64,000 nt of DNA from Streptomyces griseorubiginosus (GTDB lineage: Bacteria > Actinomycetota > Actinomycetes > Streptomycetales > Streptomycetaceae), in NCBI RefSeq assembly GCF_001514195.1, contig NZ_KQ948739.1, positions 237,304 to 301,303 on the forward strand, written 5' to 3'. Position numbers and translations under genes: made by a program. Each line of letters begins with the position of its first letter. The stretch's first letter is position 1. Below the pieces are notes generated by a model. The model was not told where the DNA came from, did no database searches, and was given only the letters and a program-made list of their open reading frames with translations. Below, in pieces: positions 56,449 through 64,000 of the stretch.

Positions 56449-57399
56449 TCAGGTCACGTCGTCATAACCGTTGACCCGGTCCGTGGCCGACTGCTCGGGC
56501 AGCGCCCGGCTCGCGGAGACGGTCTCGACCTCGCCTATGGCCTCGGGGGTCAGGTCCAGCTCGGACGCCTCGTCGTCGGCGGGCCCCTCGGCCTCGCGGC
56601 GGCGCTTGCGGCGGTCGTTGAGCAGGGAGAAGACGGTCGCACCGAAGTACAGCACCCAGATCGGCGCGGCGAGCGCCAGCATCGTCAGGGGGTCGGTGCT
56701 CGGCGTGGCGACGGCCGCGAACACGGTGATGGCCATGATCATGCCGCGCCACCAGCCGAGCATGCGCTTGCCGGTGATCAGCCCGGTGAGGTTGAGGAAG
56801 ACCAGCAGCAGCGGCAGCTCGAAGGAGAGGCCGAAGACCAGCACCATGCGCAGGACGAGGTCGAGCAGGTCGTCCAGGGGCAGCAGGTTGGAGGTGCCGC
56901 CCGGGGTGAAGCCGATCAGCACCTGGGCCGTGGTCGGCAGGACCGAGTAGGCGAAGTAGGCGCCGACGAGGAAGAGCGGGGCACCGGTGCCGACGAACGC
57001 GTAGGCGTACTTCTTCTCGTGGCGGTGCAGGCCGGGGGCGACGAAGGCCCACAGCTGGTAGAGCCAGACCGGCGATGCCGCGACGACACCGGCCATCAGG
57101 GACACCTTCAGCGCGAGCGTGAAGGGCGTCAGGAGGCCGTTGATGGTGATCTCGGCGCACGGCTTGGTCGACTTCGTCGACCTGGCCAGTTCCGCGAAGG
57201 ACTTGTCACAGCCGACCGCGTCGAGGATCGGCCTGGTGATCAAGTTGATGATGTCGTTGTAGAAGAAGGCGGCGATCACCGTGACGACGATGATGGCCAG
57301 CATCGCCTTCGCGAGCCGGTTGCGGAGCTCACGAAGGTGATCCGCGAGAGGCATCCGCCCCTCGGGATCCTTCTCCTCTTTGCGGGCAGACTTGAGCAA
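56449..57399 (-). CDS. tatC: Twin-arginine translocase subunit TatC
   Basis: 316 residues from TTG 57399 (MLKSARKEEKDPEG). Six membrane helices. The conserved N-terminal HLRELRNRL and the cytoplasmic loop between helices 2 and 3 (YQLWAFVAPGLHRHEKK), together with GFTPGGTSNLLP, identify TatC, which binds twin-arginine signal peptides. An acidic tail of about 60 residues follows the last helix. The gene is 49 bp downstream of tatA, and tatB is elsewhere or absent. Confidence 0.95.
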   Translation of the reverse strand: MLKSARKEEKDPEGRMPLADHLRELRNRLAKAMLAIIVVTVIAAFFYNDIINLITRPILDAVGCDKSFAELARSTKSTKPCAEITINGLLTPFTLALKVSLMAGVVAASPVWLYQLWAFVAPGLHRHEKKYAYAFVGTGAPLFLVGAYFAYSVLPTTAQVLIGFTPGGTSNLLPLDDLLDLVLRMVLVFGLSFELPLLLVFLNLTGLITGKRMLGWWRGMIMAITVFAAVATPSTDPLTMLALAAPIWVLYFGATVFSLLNDRRKRRREAEGPADDEASELDLTPEAIGEVETVSASRALPEQSATDRVNGYDDVT

Positions 57400-57447
57400 C
57401 CCACGTTCCCATCTCGTGCAGGCGGGCCGGAGGTCACCGGCCCCGCG

Positions 57448-57735
57448 TCAGCGCTTGGTCGTGTCCGTCGGCTCGGTGACCGGGCGCGAGCTGGTCACGT
57501 CGCCCGGGGAAGCCTGGATGGTGCGCTGAGAGGCCTGCTCGTCGGTGCTGGGCGGGCCGGCGGGGGTGGTCGTGCCGCCGCTGCCCTCTTCCTTCATCGC
57601 CTTCGCCTCGCTCTTGAGGATGCGGGCGGACTTGCCGAGCGAGCGCGCCATGTCGGGAAGCTTCTTCGCGCCGAACAGCAGGATGATGACGACGAGGATG
57701 AGAATGATCTCGGGGGCGCCGAGCCTTCCGAACAT
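57448..57735 (-). CDS. tatA: Sec-independent translocase subunit TatA
   Basis: 95 residues from ATG 57735 with GAAGG 9 nt upstream. One N-terminal membrane helix (APEIILILVVIILLFGAKKLP), the FG-hinge, an amphipathic helix (DMARSLGKSARILKSEAKAMKEE), and a Ser/Thr/Pro tail: the standard TatA layout. Forms the pore of the Tat pathway with TatC. Confidence 0.95.
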   Translation of the reverse strand: MFGRLGAPEIILILVVIILLFGAKKLPDMARSLGKSARILKSEAKAMKEEGSGGTTTPAGPPSTDEQASQRTIQASPGDVTSSRPVTEPTDTTKR

Positions 57736-57774
57736 AAGTCTTTACCTTCTCACCGAGGCGGCTTGTGGGGTGCT

Positions 57775-57807
57775 GTCCGACCGGTCGGACACCTGTCCGA
57801 CCAGTCG
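57775..57807. promoter_or_regulatory. Perfect 16-bp palindrome upstream of tatA
   Basis: GTCCGACCGGTCGGAC (57775-57790), repeated in part as GTCCGACCAGTCG at 57795-57807, a 20-bp step. Located 40 bp upstream of the tatA start in the 258-bp gap to the small membrane protein gene. Confidence 0.55.
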
Positions 57808-57993
57808 TGCTGGCAGCGATCGTAACGCTCAGGGGTGAACGCCTGGCAATCCCTGTGCGTACTCCCGGTTCGCGACCGAGCCTCGTTATCCGGACCGCGA
57901 CCAGCAGCGTACCTGCCGACCCCGGCCCGGTGACAGGGCGAAGTGTCCCAAAACGCTTCCGGCGCTCGACTCACACCCGACTCTCAGCCGCTC

Positions 57994-58188
57994 TCACAGG
58001 GAGTTCGCGGACCGGGCCGTGCTCACCGCCGCCCGTTCCAGGTCCTCGGCGGCCCGGTTGATGCGCCGCGTGGACTCCGTGACCTGGCGGGCAAGGCGCT
58101 GCGCCTCCAGGAAGACCCGGACGGCGAGCACGCCCAGGACGGCGAGACCCGTGAAACCCGCGGCTACCGCGAACATCGGCCAGAACAT
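57994..58188 (-). CDS. Small single-pass membrane protein
   Basis: 64 residues from ATG 58188 (MFWPMFAVAAGFTGLAVLG). One N-terminal hydrophobic helix (about 3-24) and a charged amphipathic helix (EAQRLARQVTESTRRINRAAEDLERAA), a layout like DUF948 or TatA-sized helper proteins. Not recognised further. It lies 10 bp downstream of the zinc-ribbon gene in the same direction, in the paf gene cluster. Confidence 0.7.
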   Translation of the reverse strand: MFWPMFAVAAGFTGLAVLGVLAVRVFLEAQRLARQVTESTRRINRAAEDLERAAVSTARSANSL

Positions 58189-58198
58189 GGCACCGAGC

Positions 58199-58489
58199 CT
58201 AGAGGGTGGAGTGCAGCCGCAGCGTCCGCACCCCGCCACCGGTCAGCAGCTCCACGATCCGTTCACCGGCGGGCTTGCGGACGGCGGCGCCGCACTCGGG
58301 GCAGGTGAAGGAGTAGAAGGTGGTGCGGCTGGAGGCGCCGATGGCCAGGCGCAGGGCGCTCGCGGCCAGCTCGAACCGCTCCCGGCAGTCCGGGCAGCCG
58401 GCCTTGAAGGTCACGGGCGCAGCGCTTCTCATCCCCGCGAAGGCGGCCGCCACCGTCATCCCCGCACCGGACGTCGCCGACTCGCTCAA
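58199..58489 (-). CDS. Zinc-ribbon protein in the paf cluster
   Basis: 96 residues if started at TTG 58489, which overlaps the pafC stop (TTGA); an internal ATG at 58459 with GGTGCGGGG just upstream would give 86 residues. Two Cys-x2-Cys knuckles (CPDC and CPEC, about 32 residues apart) indicate a zinc ribbon with YSFTCPECGAAVRKP between sheets. No catalytic motif. It is the last but one gene of the apparent pafB-pafC operon, which ends with the small membrane protein. Confidence 0.7.
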   Translation of the reverse strand: MSESATSGAGMTVAAAFAGMRSAAPVTFKAGCPDCRERFELAASALRLAIGASSRTTFYSFTCPECGAAVRKPAGERIVELLTGGGVRTLRLHSTL

Positions 58490-59550
58490 AGCCCCTGCTC
58501 CCGCCTGTCGTCCTGACCGTCGCCCCGCCCCTCGCGCCCCGCGCCCGCCCCGTGGGCGCCGTGCGCCTCGACCCCGTCGTAGGCCGCCAGCGCCTCGCGG
58601 GCCGCCTCCCGCGCGCTGTCGGCGAGATCGCGCGGCGAGACGATGCGGCCGTCGCGGCCGAGCCGGAGCGCCAGGCGCCGCAGCGACGCCGGGTCGGGGG
58701 TGCGCAGGGTAATACGCAGCCCGCCGTCGGAAAGCTCATCCGCACTGTCGTGCGGGTAGTACTCGGCGACCCAGCGGCCGCCGGGACCGACCTCGACGAC
58801 CACCTCGGGGTCCTCGGCAGCGGGCTGCACGAGCCCCTCCGACAGGTCCCTGAGCTCGATCTCCGGGGGCGCCGACGGCTCGTCGAGGATCTTGATCTCG
58901 GCGACCCGGTCGAGCCGGAAGGTGCGCCGCGCCTCGGAGCGCCGGCACCAGGCCTCGACATAGGTGTGACCGACGCTGACCAGGCGGATCGGGTCGATCT
59001 CGCGTTCGGTGACCTCGTCGCGGGCCGGTGAGTAGTAGCGGATCCACAGCCGGCGCCGCTCGGAGATGGCCCGGTCGACGTCCGCGAAGACGCCGCCCTC
59101 GGACTCGAAGGTCACCGACAGCCGGGAGCTCGCGCCCGCCTGTTCCCCGGCCGCGGTCTCCACCTTGGCGGTGGCCCGCAGCAGCGCCTGCCGGTCGCTC
59201 TCCCTGAGGCCCGGCAGCGTGGAGACCGCGCGGGCGGCCACCAGGAGCGCGGTCGCCTCGTCGGCGGCGAGCCGCAGCGGCTCGGCCGTCTCCTCGCCCA
59301 GCGCGGCGGGGTTGTGCCACCAGATCCGCTCGCCGTCGGTGTCGATGTCGAGCAGGTCGCCGCCGCGGAAGCTGGTGCCGCACATGGGCAGCACGTCGAG
59401 GTCGGAGACCAGTTCGTCCTCGGTGATCCCGAAGGCCCGGGCCACGTCCTCGACCCGCGCCCCGGGGCGCTCCTTGAGATAGGTCACCAGGGAGAGCATC
59501 CGCCGGGTCTGGTCGATGGCGTTCGTCGGCCTGACCGGTTTGCCTGCCAT
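58486..59550 (-). CDS. pafC: WYL-domain regulator PafC
   Basis: 354 residues from ATG 59550. Winged helix-turn-helix in the first about 70 residues (MLSLVTYLKERPGARVEDVARAFGITEDEL) and a WYL domain in the middle (RRRLWIRYYSPARDEVTEREIDPIRLVSVGHTYVEAWCRRSEARRTFRLDRV). A WCX extension follows. PafB and PafC are known together as the transcriptional activator of the mycobacterial and streptomycete DNA damage response, responding to single-stranded DNA. It is 18 bp downstream of pafB in one operon. Confidence 0.93.
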   Translation of the reverse strand: MAGKPVRPTNAIDQTRRMLSLVTYLKERPGARVEDVARAFGITEDELVSDLDVLPMCGTSFRGGDLLDIDTDGERIWWHNPAALGEETAEPLRLAADEATALLVAARAVSTLPGLRESDRQALLRATAKVETAAGEQAGASSRLSVTFESEGGVFADVDRAISERRRLWIRYYSPARDEVTEREIDPIRLVSVGHTYVEAWCRRSEARRTFRLDRVAEIKILDEPSAPPEIELRDLSEGLVQPAAEDPEVVVEVGPGGRWVAEYYPHDSADELSDGGLRITLRTPDPASLRRLALRLGRDGRIVSPRDLADSAREAAREALAAYDGVEAHGAHGAGAGREGRGDGQDDRREQGL

Positions 59551-59568
59551 GATCTCTTCCGCTCCCCC

Positions 59569-60522
59569 TCAGCCCTTGGCCACGGCACGCAGCCGGTCCA
59601 CCACGTCGGCCCGCAGCTCGGCGGGCTCCAGGACCACCACGTCGGGGCCGAACTCCACCAGCCAGGCGTCCAGGCCGTGGCCGTACGGAATCTCCAACTC
59701 GTCCCAGCCGTCGCCGAGTTCCCGCACCGCGGTGGCCTTCGCCCGCAAGGGGTACCCGGCGCCCGTGCGCAGCCGGATCAGCGCGCTGCGGTCGGCGGTC
59801 TCCCCCGCCCAGCCCGCCACGGTCTCGCGGACGGTGACGACGTCGGGCACCGGGGCGGTGAAGCGCGTCCCGCGCGAGCGGACCTTGCCGGTGATCCGGG
59901 AGAGCCGGAACACCCGCTCGGCACCCCGGTCGCGGTCGAAGCCGGCCAGGTACCAGTGGCCGCGCCAGCACTCCAGGGCCCACGGCTCGACATGGCGGGG
60001 CTCGGGGTGCGCGGCGGTGGCCTTGCGGTAGTCGAAGACGACCGGGCGGCGGTCGCGGCAGGCGAGCATCAGCGGCTCGAAGGAGGCCTCGTGCACCGGG
60101 ATGCGCGGCTCCAGGGCGCCGTGCGCCTCGTAGGGGTCGACGTCCTCGGGCAGCCCCGCCGCGCGCAGCTTCTGCAACGCGCCGCTGGCCGCGCCCGCGA
60201 GGCGGGCCTGCTGCCACACCTTGGCGGCCAGCCCCAGGGCCGCGGCCTCCTCGGCGTCGAGGGTGATGGGCGGCAGCCGGTTGCTGTCCCGCCGGGCGAG
60301 ATAGCCGACTTCGCCGTCGAGGTTCTCAACGGTCTCGATCACAAGGCCGAGTTCGCGCAGATCGTCCTTGTCGCGCTCGAACATCCGGTTGAAGGAGTCG
60401 TCGGAATTGGCTTCCAGGTAGGCCTCGATGGACTCCCGGAGCTCCCGCTTGCTGAGCGGCCGTCGCGTCCCGAGCAGACACAGCGCCAGATTCATCAGCC
60501 GCTCGGCCTTGGCAATGGCCAT
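59569..60522 (-). CDS. pafB: WYL-domain regulator PafB
   Basis: 317 residues from ATG 60522 (MAIAKAERLMNLALCLL) with AAGGG 6 nt upstream. N-terminal helix-turn-helix (RPLSKRELRESIEAYLEANSDDSFNRMFERDKDDL), a WYL domain (CRDRRPVVFDYRKAT, EPWALECWRGHWYLAGFDRDRGAERVFRLSRI) and a C-terminal WCX. Partner of PafC. Separated from the pafA gene by two FKBP genes, the usual actinomycete order. Confidence 0.94.
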   Translation of the reverse strand: MAIAKAERLMNLALCLLGTRRPLSKRELRESIEAYLEANSDDSFNRMFERDKDDLRELGLVIETVENLDGEVGYLARRDSNRLPPITLDAEEAAALGLAAKVWQQARLAGAASGALQKLRAAGLPEDVDPYEAHGALEPRIPVHEASFEPLMLACRDRRPVVFDYRKATAAHPEPRHVEPWALECWRGHWYLAGFDRDRGAERVFRLSRITGKVRSRGTRFTAPVPDVVTVRETVAGWAGETADRSALIRLRTGAGYPLRAKATAVRELGDGWDELEIPYGHGLDAWLVEFGPDVVVLEPAELRADVVDRLRAVAKG

Positions 60523-60628
60523 CGACGCCCTTCGCCTCCCTATGGTGCTTACGGACGATGACCGTACCGCCCCGAAGGAGCAAGGCAAAAGCCGAGGGCC
60601 CATGCACGGACAGGCATGGGCCCTGGTC

Positions 60629-60680
60629 GATCGCATCCGGTCGGATGTCGTACGACGATCCGACCGCGACGCGATCTTTT
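60629..60680. terminator. Long imperfect dyad with T-run beside the FKBP gene
   Basis: GATCGC, CGGTCGGAT, a central GTCGTACGAC palindrome, ATCCGACCG and GCGATC, then TTTT on the plus strand (60629-60680). In the minus direction it follows the FKBP stop; the 187-bp gap to pafB holds nothing else certain. Confidence 0.5.
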
Positions 60681-60709
60681 ACGACTGTTCTGATGCCGCG
60701 GTACGACGA

Positions 60710-61081
60710 TCAGACGGCGATGAGGTCGACCACGAAGATCAGGGTCTCACCGGGCTTGATCGCCGGGGTGGGGCTCTGGTTGCCGTAGGCGAGGTGGGCC
60801 GGAATGGTCAGCTGACGACGGCCGCCGACCTTCATGCCCTGCACGCCCTGGTCCCAGCCCTTGATGACCCGGCCGCCGCCCAGCGGGAAACGGAAGGGCT
60901 GACCGCGGTTCCAGCTGGCGTCGAACTCCTCGCCGGTGCTGAAGGAGACGCCCACGTAGTGGACGGTGACGGTCTGGCCGGCCTTCGCAACCTCGCCGTC
61001 GCCCTCCCAGATGTCCTTGATCTCCAGGTCCGCCGGGGGCGCGCCCTCAGGGAAGTCGATCTCGGGCTTGTCGATGCTCAC
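60710..61081 (-). CDS. FKBP-type peptidyl-prolyl isomerase
   Basis: 123 residues from GTG 61081 with AGGAG 8 nt upstream. A compact cytoplasmic FKBP with the conserved VHYVGVSFSTGEEFDASWNRGQPF, VIKGWDQGVQGMKVGGRR and IPAHLAYGNQ motifs (drug-binding pocket Tyr, Phe, Asp and Trp all present). Catalyses proline isomerisation in protein folding. Next to a secreted double-FKBP. Confidence 0.94.
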   Translation of the reverse strand: MSIDKPEIDFPEGAPPADLEIKDIWEGDGEVAKAGQTVTVHYVGVSFSTGEEFDASWNRGQPFRFPLGGGRVIKGWDQGVQGMKVGGRRQLTIPAHLAYGNQSPTPAIKPGETLIFVVDLIAV

Positions 61082-61167
61082 GTCACTCGCTCCTGCTTGT
61101 TCACGGAAAGGCAACAGGGACCAGTCTTACATCCCCGCCAAGGACCTGCGCGCATGTCCCCCGAGCG

Positions 61168-62172
61168 TCACATCTTCGCCAGGATGTCCACGGTGAAGAC
61201 CAGCGTGGAGTCCTTCTCGATACCGCTGCCGGCCGGCGGCTTGTCGCCGTAGCCCAGCTTCGGCGGGATGGAGATGAGCACCCGGCTGCCCACCTTCTTG
61301 CCGGTCAGGCCCTGCGCCCAGCCCTTGACGACCTGCTGGAGCGAGAACGAGGCCAGCTGCCCCCGGCTGTACGTCGAGTCGAACTCCTTGCCGGAGTCCC
61401 ACACCACGCCCTTGTACTGCACGAGCAGGGTGCTGTCCGCGGCGACCTCGTCGCCGTCGCCCTCGATGACGTACTCCGACACCAGCTTGGTGGGCGCGGC
61501 CTTCTTGGGCACCTCGATGGAAGGGGCCTTGCCGTCGGTGTTGGTGCCGACCTTGGGCAGCGCGGAGTCCGTCTGCGGGACGTTCTTGCCCTTGGCGGAG
61601 CTCTTGCCGTTGAACGCGTTCTGGATGTCGACCACGAACACCAGCGTGTCGGTGCCCTTGATGCCCGCCTGCGCGTTGCCCTCCTTGCCGTACGCCCAGG
61701 TGGGCGGCACCGAGAACTCGACGCGGCTACCGGCCTTCTTGCCCGGCAGGGCGTACCGCCAGCCGTCGATGATGCTGCTCTGCGCGAGCTGGATGACCAG
61801 CGGCGTCTTGCGGTCGTAGGAGTTGTCGAAGATCTTCGCGGTGGAGTAGATCTGGCCCAGGTAGTGGGCCTGGATGTAGTCGCCCTCGGCGACCGTGGTG
61901 CCGTTGCCCGTGATCAGCGTCTTGACCGCGAGCTGGTCGGACGGGGAACCGCTGCCCTTGGCGACCGTCGGCTTCTCACCGAACTTCGCGCCCGCGGTGA
62001 TCGCCGGCAGCGGACCGTCGACGATCTTCGGCGGTGGCGCCGACGAGGCCGAGGACGACGCCGAGGGTGACGTGCTGTCGCTCGCCTTGCTCGAGTCGGA
62101 CTTGTCGTCACCGCATGCGGCGAGAGTGGCCAGTCCTGCGGGAACGGCAATGATGAGTGAGCGTCGGCGCAC
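61168..62172 (-). CDS. Double-FKBP lipoprotein isomerase
   Basis: 334 residues from GTG 62172 with GAGG 8 nt upstream. Lipobox LAAC with Cys20 (LATLAACGDD), then a Ser/Ala/Asp linker. Two FKBP-like domains follow, about 85-190 and 240-334, each with the YLGQIYS/YKGVVWD, DGWRYALPGKKAGSRVE/KGWAQGLTGKKVGSRV and final V-hydrophobic motifs. The first domain has altered pocket residues and may be a binding rather than catalytic module. Anchored outside the membrane, it probably helps fold secreted proteins. Confidence 0.92.
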   Translation of the reverse strand: MRRRSLIIAVPAGLATLAACGDDKSDSSKASDSTSPSASSSASSAPPPKIVDGPLPAITAGAKFGEKPTVAKGSGSPSDQLAVKTLITGNGTTVAEGDYIQAHYLGQIYSTAKIFDNSYDRKTPLVIQLAQSSIIDGWRYALPGKKAGSRVEFSVPPTWAYGKEGNAQAGIKGTDTLVFVVDIQNAFNGKSSAKGKNVPQTDSALPKVGTNTDGKAPSIEVPKKAAPTKLVSEYVIEGDGDEVAADSTLLVQYKGVVWDSGKEFDSTYSRGQLASFSLQQVVKGWAQGLTGKKVGSRVLISIPPKLGYGDKPPAGSGIEKDSTLVFTVDILAKM

Positions 62173-62235
62173 GGTGGGGGCCTCGTAATCGGTCGATCTT
62201 GTTGATGGCGTGCGCGCAACTCTACGGCGTGCGAA

Positions 62236-62264
62236 GGGCGCCGTACGGGAAACGTACGGCGCCC
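62236..62264 (-). terminator. Terminator after pafA
   Basis: Perfect 12-bp stem GGGCGCCGTACG/CGTACGGCGCCC with a GGAAA loop, in the 127-bp gap between pafA and the FKBP lipoprotein gene. Confidence 0.7.
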
Positions 62265-62299
62265 GTGTTGCGTTCCGACGGTGACGCGGAACGCTCTGC

Positions 62300-63661
62300 T
62301 CACATTCCGGCGATCAGTTTCTCCACCCGGTCGTCCACCGACCGGAACGGGTCCTTGCACAACACCGTGCGCTGCGCCTGGTCGTTGAGCTTCAGGTGCA
62401 CCCAGTCGACGGTGAAGTCCCGGCGCTGTTCCTGGGCCCTGCGAATGAAGTCACCGCGCAACCGGGCCCGAGTGGTCTGCGGCGGAACGGACTTGCCCTC
62501 GAAGATCTTCAAGTCGTTGCAGATCCGGGCGGCTTGACCCTTCCTCTCCAGAAGGTAGTAGAGACCACGACGGCGGTGAATGTCGTGATAAGCGAGGTCT
62601 ATCTGCGCGACCCGCGGATGCGACATGGTCATGTTGTGCTTGGCCCGGTACCGCTCGATCAGCTTGTACTTCATGACCCAGTCGATCTCGGTGCCGATCC
62701 GGTCGAGGTCCTCCGCCTCGATCGCGTCCAGCGTGCGGCCCCACAGCTCCAGGACCTGGTCGACGGTGCCGGTGCGGATCCCGCGCCGCTCCACGAAGTC
62801 CACGGCCTTCTCGTAGTACTCGCGCTGCACCTCCAGCGCGGAGGCCTCCCGGCCGCTGGCCAGACGCACCTTGCGCCGGCCGGTGATGTCATGGCTGACC
62901 TCGCGGATCGCCCGGATCGGGTTCTCCAGGGTCAGGTCCCGCATCACGGTGCCCGCCTCGATCATGCGCAGCACCAGGTCGGTCGCGCCGACCTTGAGCA
63001 GCATGGTCGTCTCGGACATGTTCGAGTCGCCCACGATGACATGCAGACGGCGGTAGCGCTCGGCGTCGGCATGCGGTTCGTCGCGGGTGTTGATGATCGG
63101 CCGGGAACGGGTCGTCGCCGAGGAGACGCCCTCCCAGATGTGCTCGGCCCGCTGGCTGACGCAGTACACCGCGCCCCGCGGGGTCTGCAACACCTTGCCC
63201 GCGCCGCACAGCAGCTGCCGGGTGACCAGGAACGGAATGAGAATGTCCGCGAGCCGGGAGAACTCCCCATGGCGTGCGACGAGGTAGTTCTCGTGGCAGC
63301 CGTAGGAGTTTCCGGCCGAGTCGGTGTTGTTCTTGAAGAGGTAGACGTCGCCCGCGATTCCTTCCTCGTGCAGGCGTCGTTCGGCGTCCACCAGGAGTCC
63401 TTCGAGAATGCGCTCGCCGGCCTTGTCGTGGGTGACCAGCTCGGTCACGTTGTCACATTCGGGTGTCGCGTATTCCGGATGTGAGCCCACGTCGAGATAG
63501 AGGCGTGCGCCGTTTCGCAGAAAGACATTGCTGCTGCGGCCCCATGACACGACACGGCGGAAGAGGTACCGCGCCACCTCGTCGGGAGACAGGCGCCGCT
63601 GTCCCCTGAACGTACACGTGACGCCGTACTCGTTCTCCAGCCCGAAAATGCGGCGGTCCAT
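62300..63661 (-). CDS. pafA: Pup--protein ligase PafA
   Basis: 453 residues from ATG 63661. Carboxylate-amine ligase fold related to glutamine synthetase: MDRRIFGLENEYGVTC with the catalytic-metal Glu, NGARLYLDVGSHPEYATPECDN, the FKNNTDSAGNSYGCHENYLV loop, and GDSNMSETTMLLKVGATDLVLRMIEAG. It conjugates the prokaryotic ubiquitin-like protein Pup to target lysines for the proteasome. Length and start match the family. Confidence 0.97.
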   Translation of the reverse strand: MDRRIFGLENEYGVTCTFRGQRRLSPDEVARYLFRRVVSWGRSSNVFLRNGARLYLDVGSHPEYATPECDNVTELVTHDKAGERILEGLLVDAERRLHEEGIAGDVYLFKNNTDSAGNSYGCHENYLVARHGEFSRLADILIPFLVTRQLLCGAGKVLQTPRGAVYCVSQRAEHIWEGVSSATTRSRPIINTRDEPHADAERYRRLHVIVGDSNMSETTMLLKVGATDLVLRMIEAGTVMRDLTLENPIRAIREVSHDITGRRKVRLASGREASALEVQREYYEKAVDFVERRGIRTGTVDQVLELWGRTLDAIEAEDLDRIGTEIDWVMKYKLIERYRAKHNMTMSHPRVAQIDLAYHDIHRRRGLYYLLERKGQAARICNDLKIFEGKSVPPQTTRARLRGDFIRRAQEQRRDFTVDWVHLKLNDQAQRTVLCKDPFRSVDDRVEKLIAGM

Positions 63662-63670
63662 GACTGAACA

Positions 63671-64000
63671 TTACGCCCGATCCCCCGAGCTGAAACGGGG
63701 TTCGGCAGCACGGTTTGGATCATTTTCCGACGACGACGCAACTACCGCCCGCCCCACGGGCGCTGACAGGACGCGCCCCGTGACCAGCAGAACCAGCAGC
63801 GACACACCCCCCGCGGCCCCCGGCACCGCGAACCCCCACAGGGCCCCGCCCCGCTCGACGACCGGGCCCGCCAGGCCCGTTCCGACCGAGGCACCCACGG
63901 TGAACGTCGTCACCAGCCACGAGAAGGCCTCGGTGACCGTCCCGACCGGCGCGTGCCGGTCGACCAGGACGAAGGCACACGCGATGACCGGCGCCAGGAA
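63671..64000 (-). CDS. MFS transporter, C-terminal fragment
   Basis: The last 109 codons of a gene that continues beyond the window; stop TAA at 63671-63673. Three hydrophobic segments with VGTVTEAFSWLVTTFTVGASVGTGLAGPVVE resemble the end of a major-facilitator drug or sugar exporter of 12 helices. The tail SSENDPNRAAEPRFSSGDRA is disordered. It runs toward pafA, whose start is only 10 bp away. Confidence 0.8.
   Translation of the reverse strand, partial: FLAPVIACAFVLVDRHAPVGTVTEAFSWLVTTFTVGASVGTGLAGPVVERGGALWGFAVPGAAGGVSLLVLLVTGRVLSAPVGRAVVASSSENDPNRAAEPRFSSGDRA

Noticed and set aside
57448..58188. tatB next to tatA/tatC
   Set aside because: The small membrane protein at 57994-58188 lacks the TatB Gly-Pro hinge and length.

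Overview
The window is a 64-kb stretch of chromosome from a high-GC filamentous actinomycete, almost certainly a Streptomyces. The evidence is third-position G/C codon use throughout, a TatA/TatC pair, the PafA/PafB/PafC Pup-proteasome accessory genes, a conservon (CvnA-E type), rare TTA codons, and a gene order (pheST, rplT-rpmI-infC, glnA4 cluster, rar conservon, helicase, tatCA, paf genes) that I recognise from memory as the SCO158x-SCO1641 core region of S. coelicolor. There are no rRNA or tRNA genes, no CRISPR array, and no recognisable insertion sequence or prophage.

Layout. 1-9 kb: end of a 3-hydroxyacyl-CoA dehydrogenase, a small coiled-coil/membrane protein, a NUDIX hydrolase, an XRE/TPR regulator, a SpoIIE-type phosphatase, pheT-pheS and an orphan PAS sensor kinase. 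9-12 kb: an SpoU/TrmH methyltransferase and rplT-rpmI-infC, whose long structured leader ends in an intrinsic terminator and whose infC appears to start at AUC. 12-19 kb: DUF1844 and SseB proteins, a class-A beta-lactamase-like serine hydrolase, a mycosin-type protease translationally coupled to a long repetitive proline-rich membrane protein, and a PLP-fold alanine-racemase-like enzyme. 19-25 kb: an ethanolamine/polyamine-type gamma-glutamylation cluster (SDR, aldehyde dehydrogenase, GlnA4-type synthetase, FadR/GntR regulator, gamma-glutamyl hydrolase) with a paired candidate operator. 25-32 kb: LysR/TDT exporter, a metal-receptor-like protein with an XRE-cupin regulator, and a betaine ABC system whose permease is fused to two tandem binding domains. 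32-34 kb: a 5'-3' exonuclease and an iron-box-controlled siderophore-interacting protein.

34-52 kb is the accessory-rich part. An APC permease, and about 10 kb away an operon of two DUF1989 proteins, a biotin carboxylase of the urea/guanidine carboxylase family and allophanate hydrolase, share a nearly identical 22-bp palindrome placed over the -10 element. A TetR gene is divergent from the operon. I read this as a two-locus guanidine (or urea) nitrogen-scavenging regulon. Between the two sites lie a GNAT acetyltransferase, a 1-kb gene-poor stretch, a class I terpene synthase with a TTA codon in its metal-binding motif, an RluA pseudouridine synthase and the five-gene rar (cvn9-like) conservon, with a CYP157-type P450 that lacks the ExxR motif.

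52-64 kb returns to core genes: a Ski2/HelY-type helicase, a diacylglycerol kinase-like protein, tatC-tatA, small membrane and zinc-ribbon proteins, pafC-pafB, two FKBP isomerases, pafA and the end of an MFS transporter.

Cross-cutting signals are a dispersed intergenic repeat (three copies, one of which encodes the C-terminal tail of the phosphatase), and short tandem duplications that repeatedly sit on gene 3' ends and stop codons. Species- and locus-level homologies are from memory; no database was searched.
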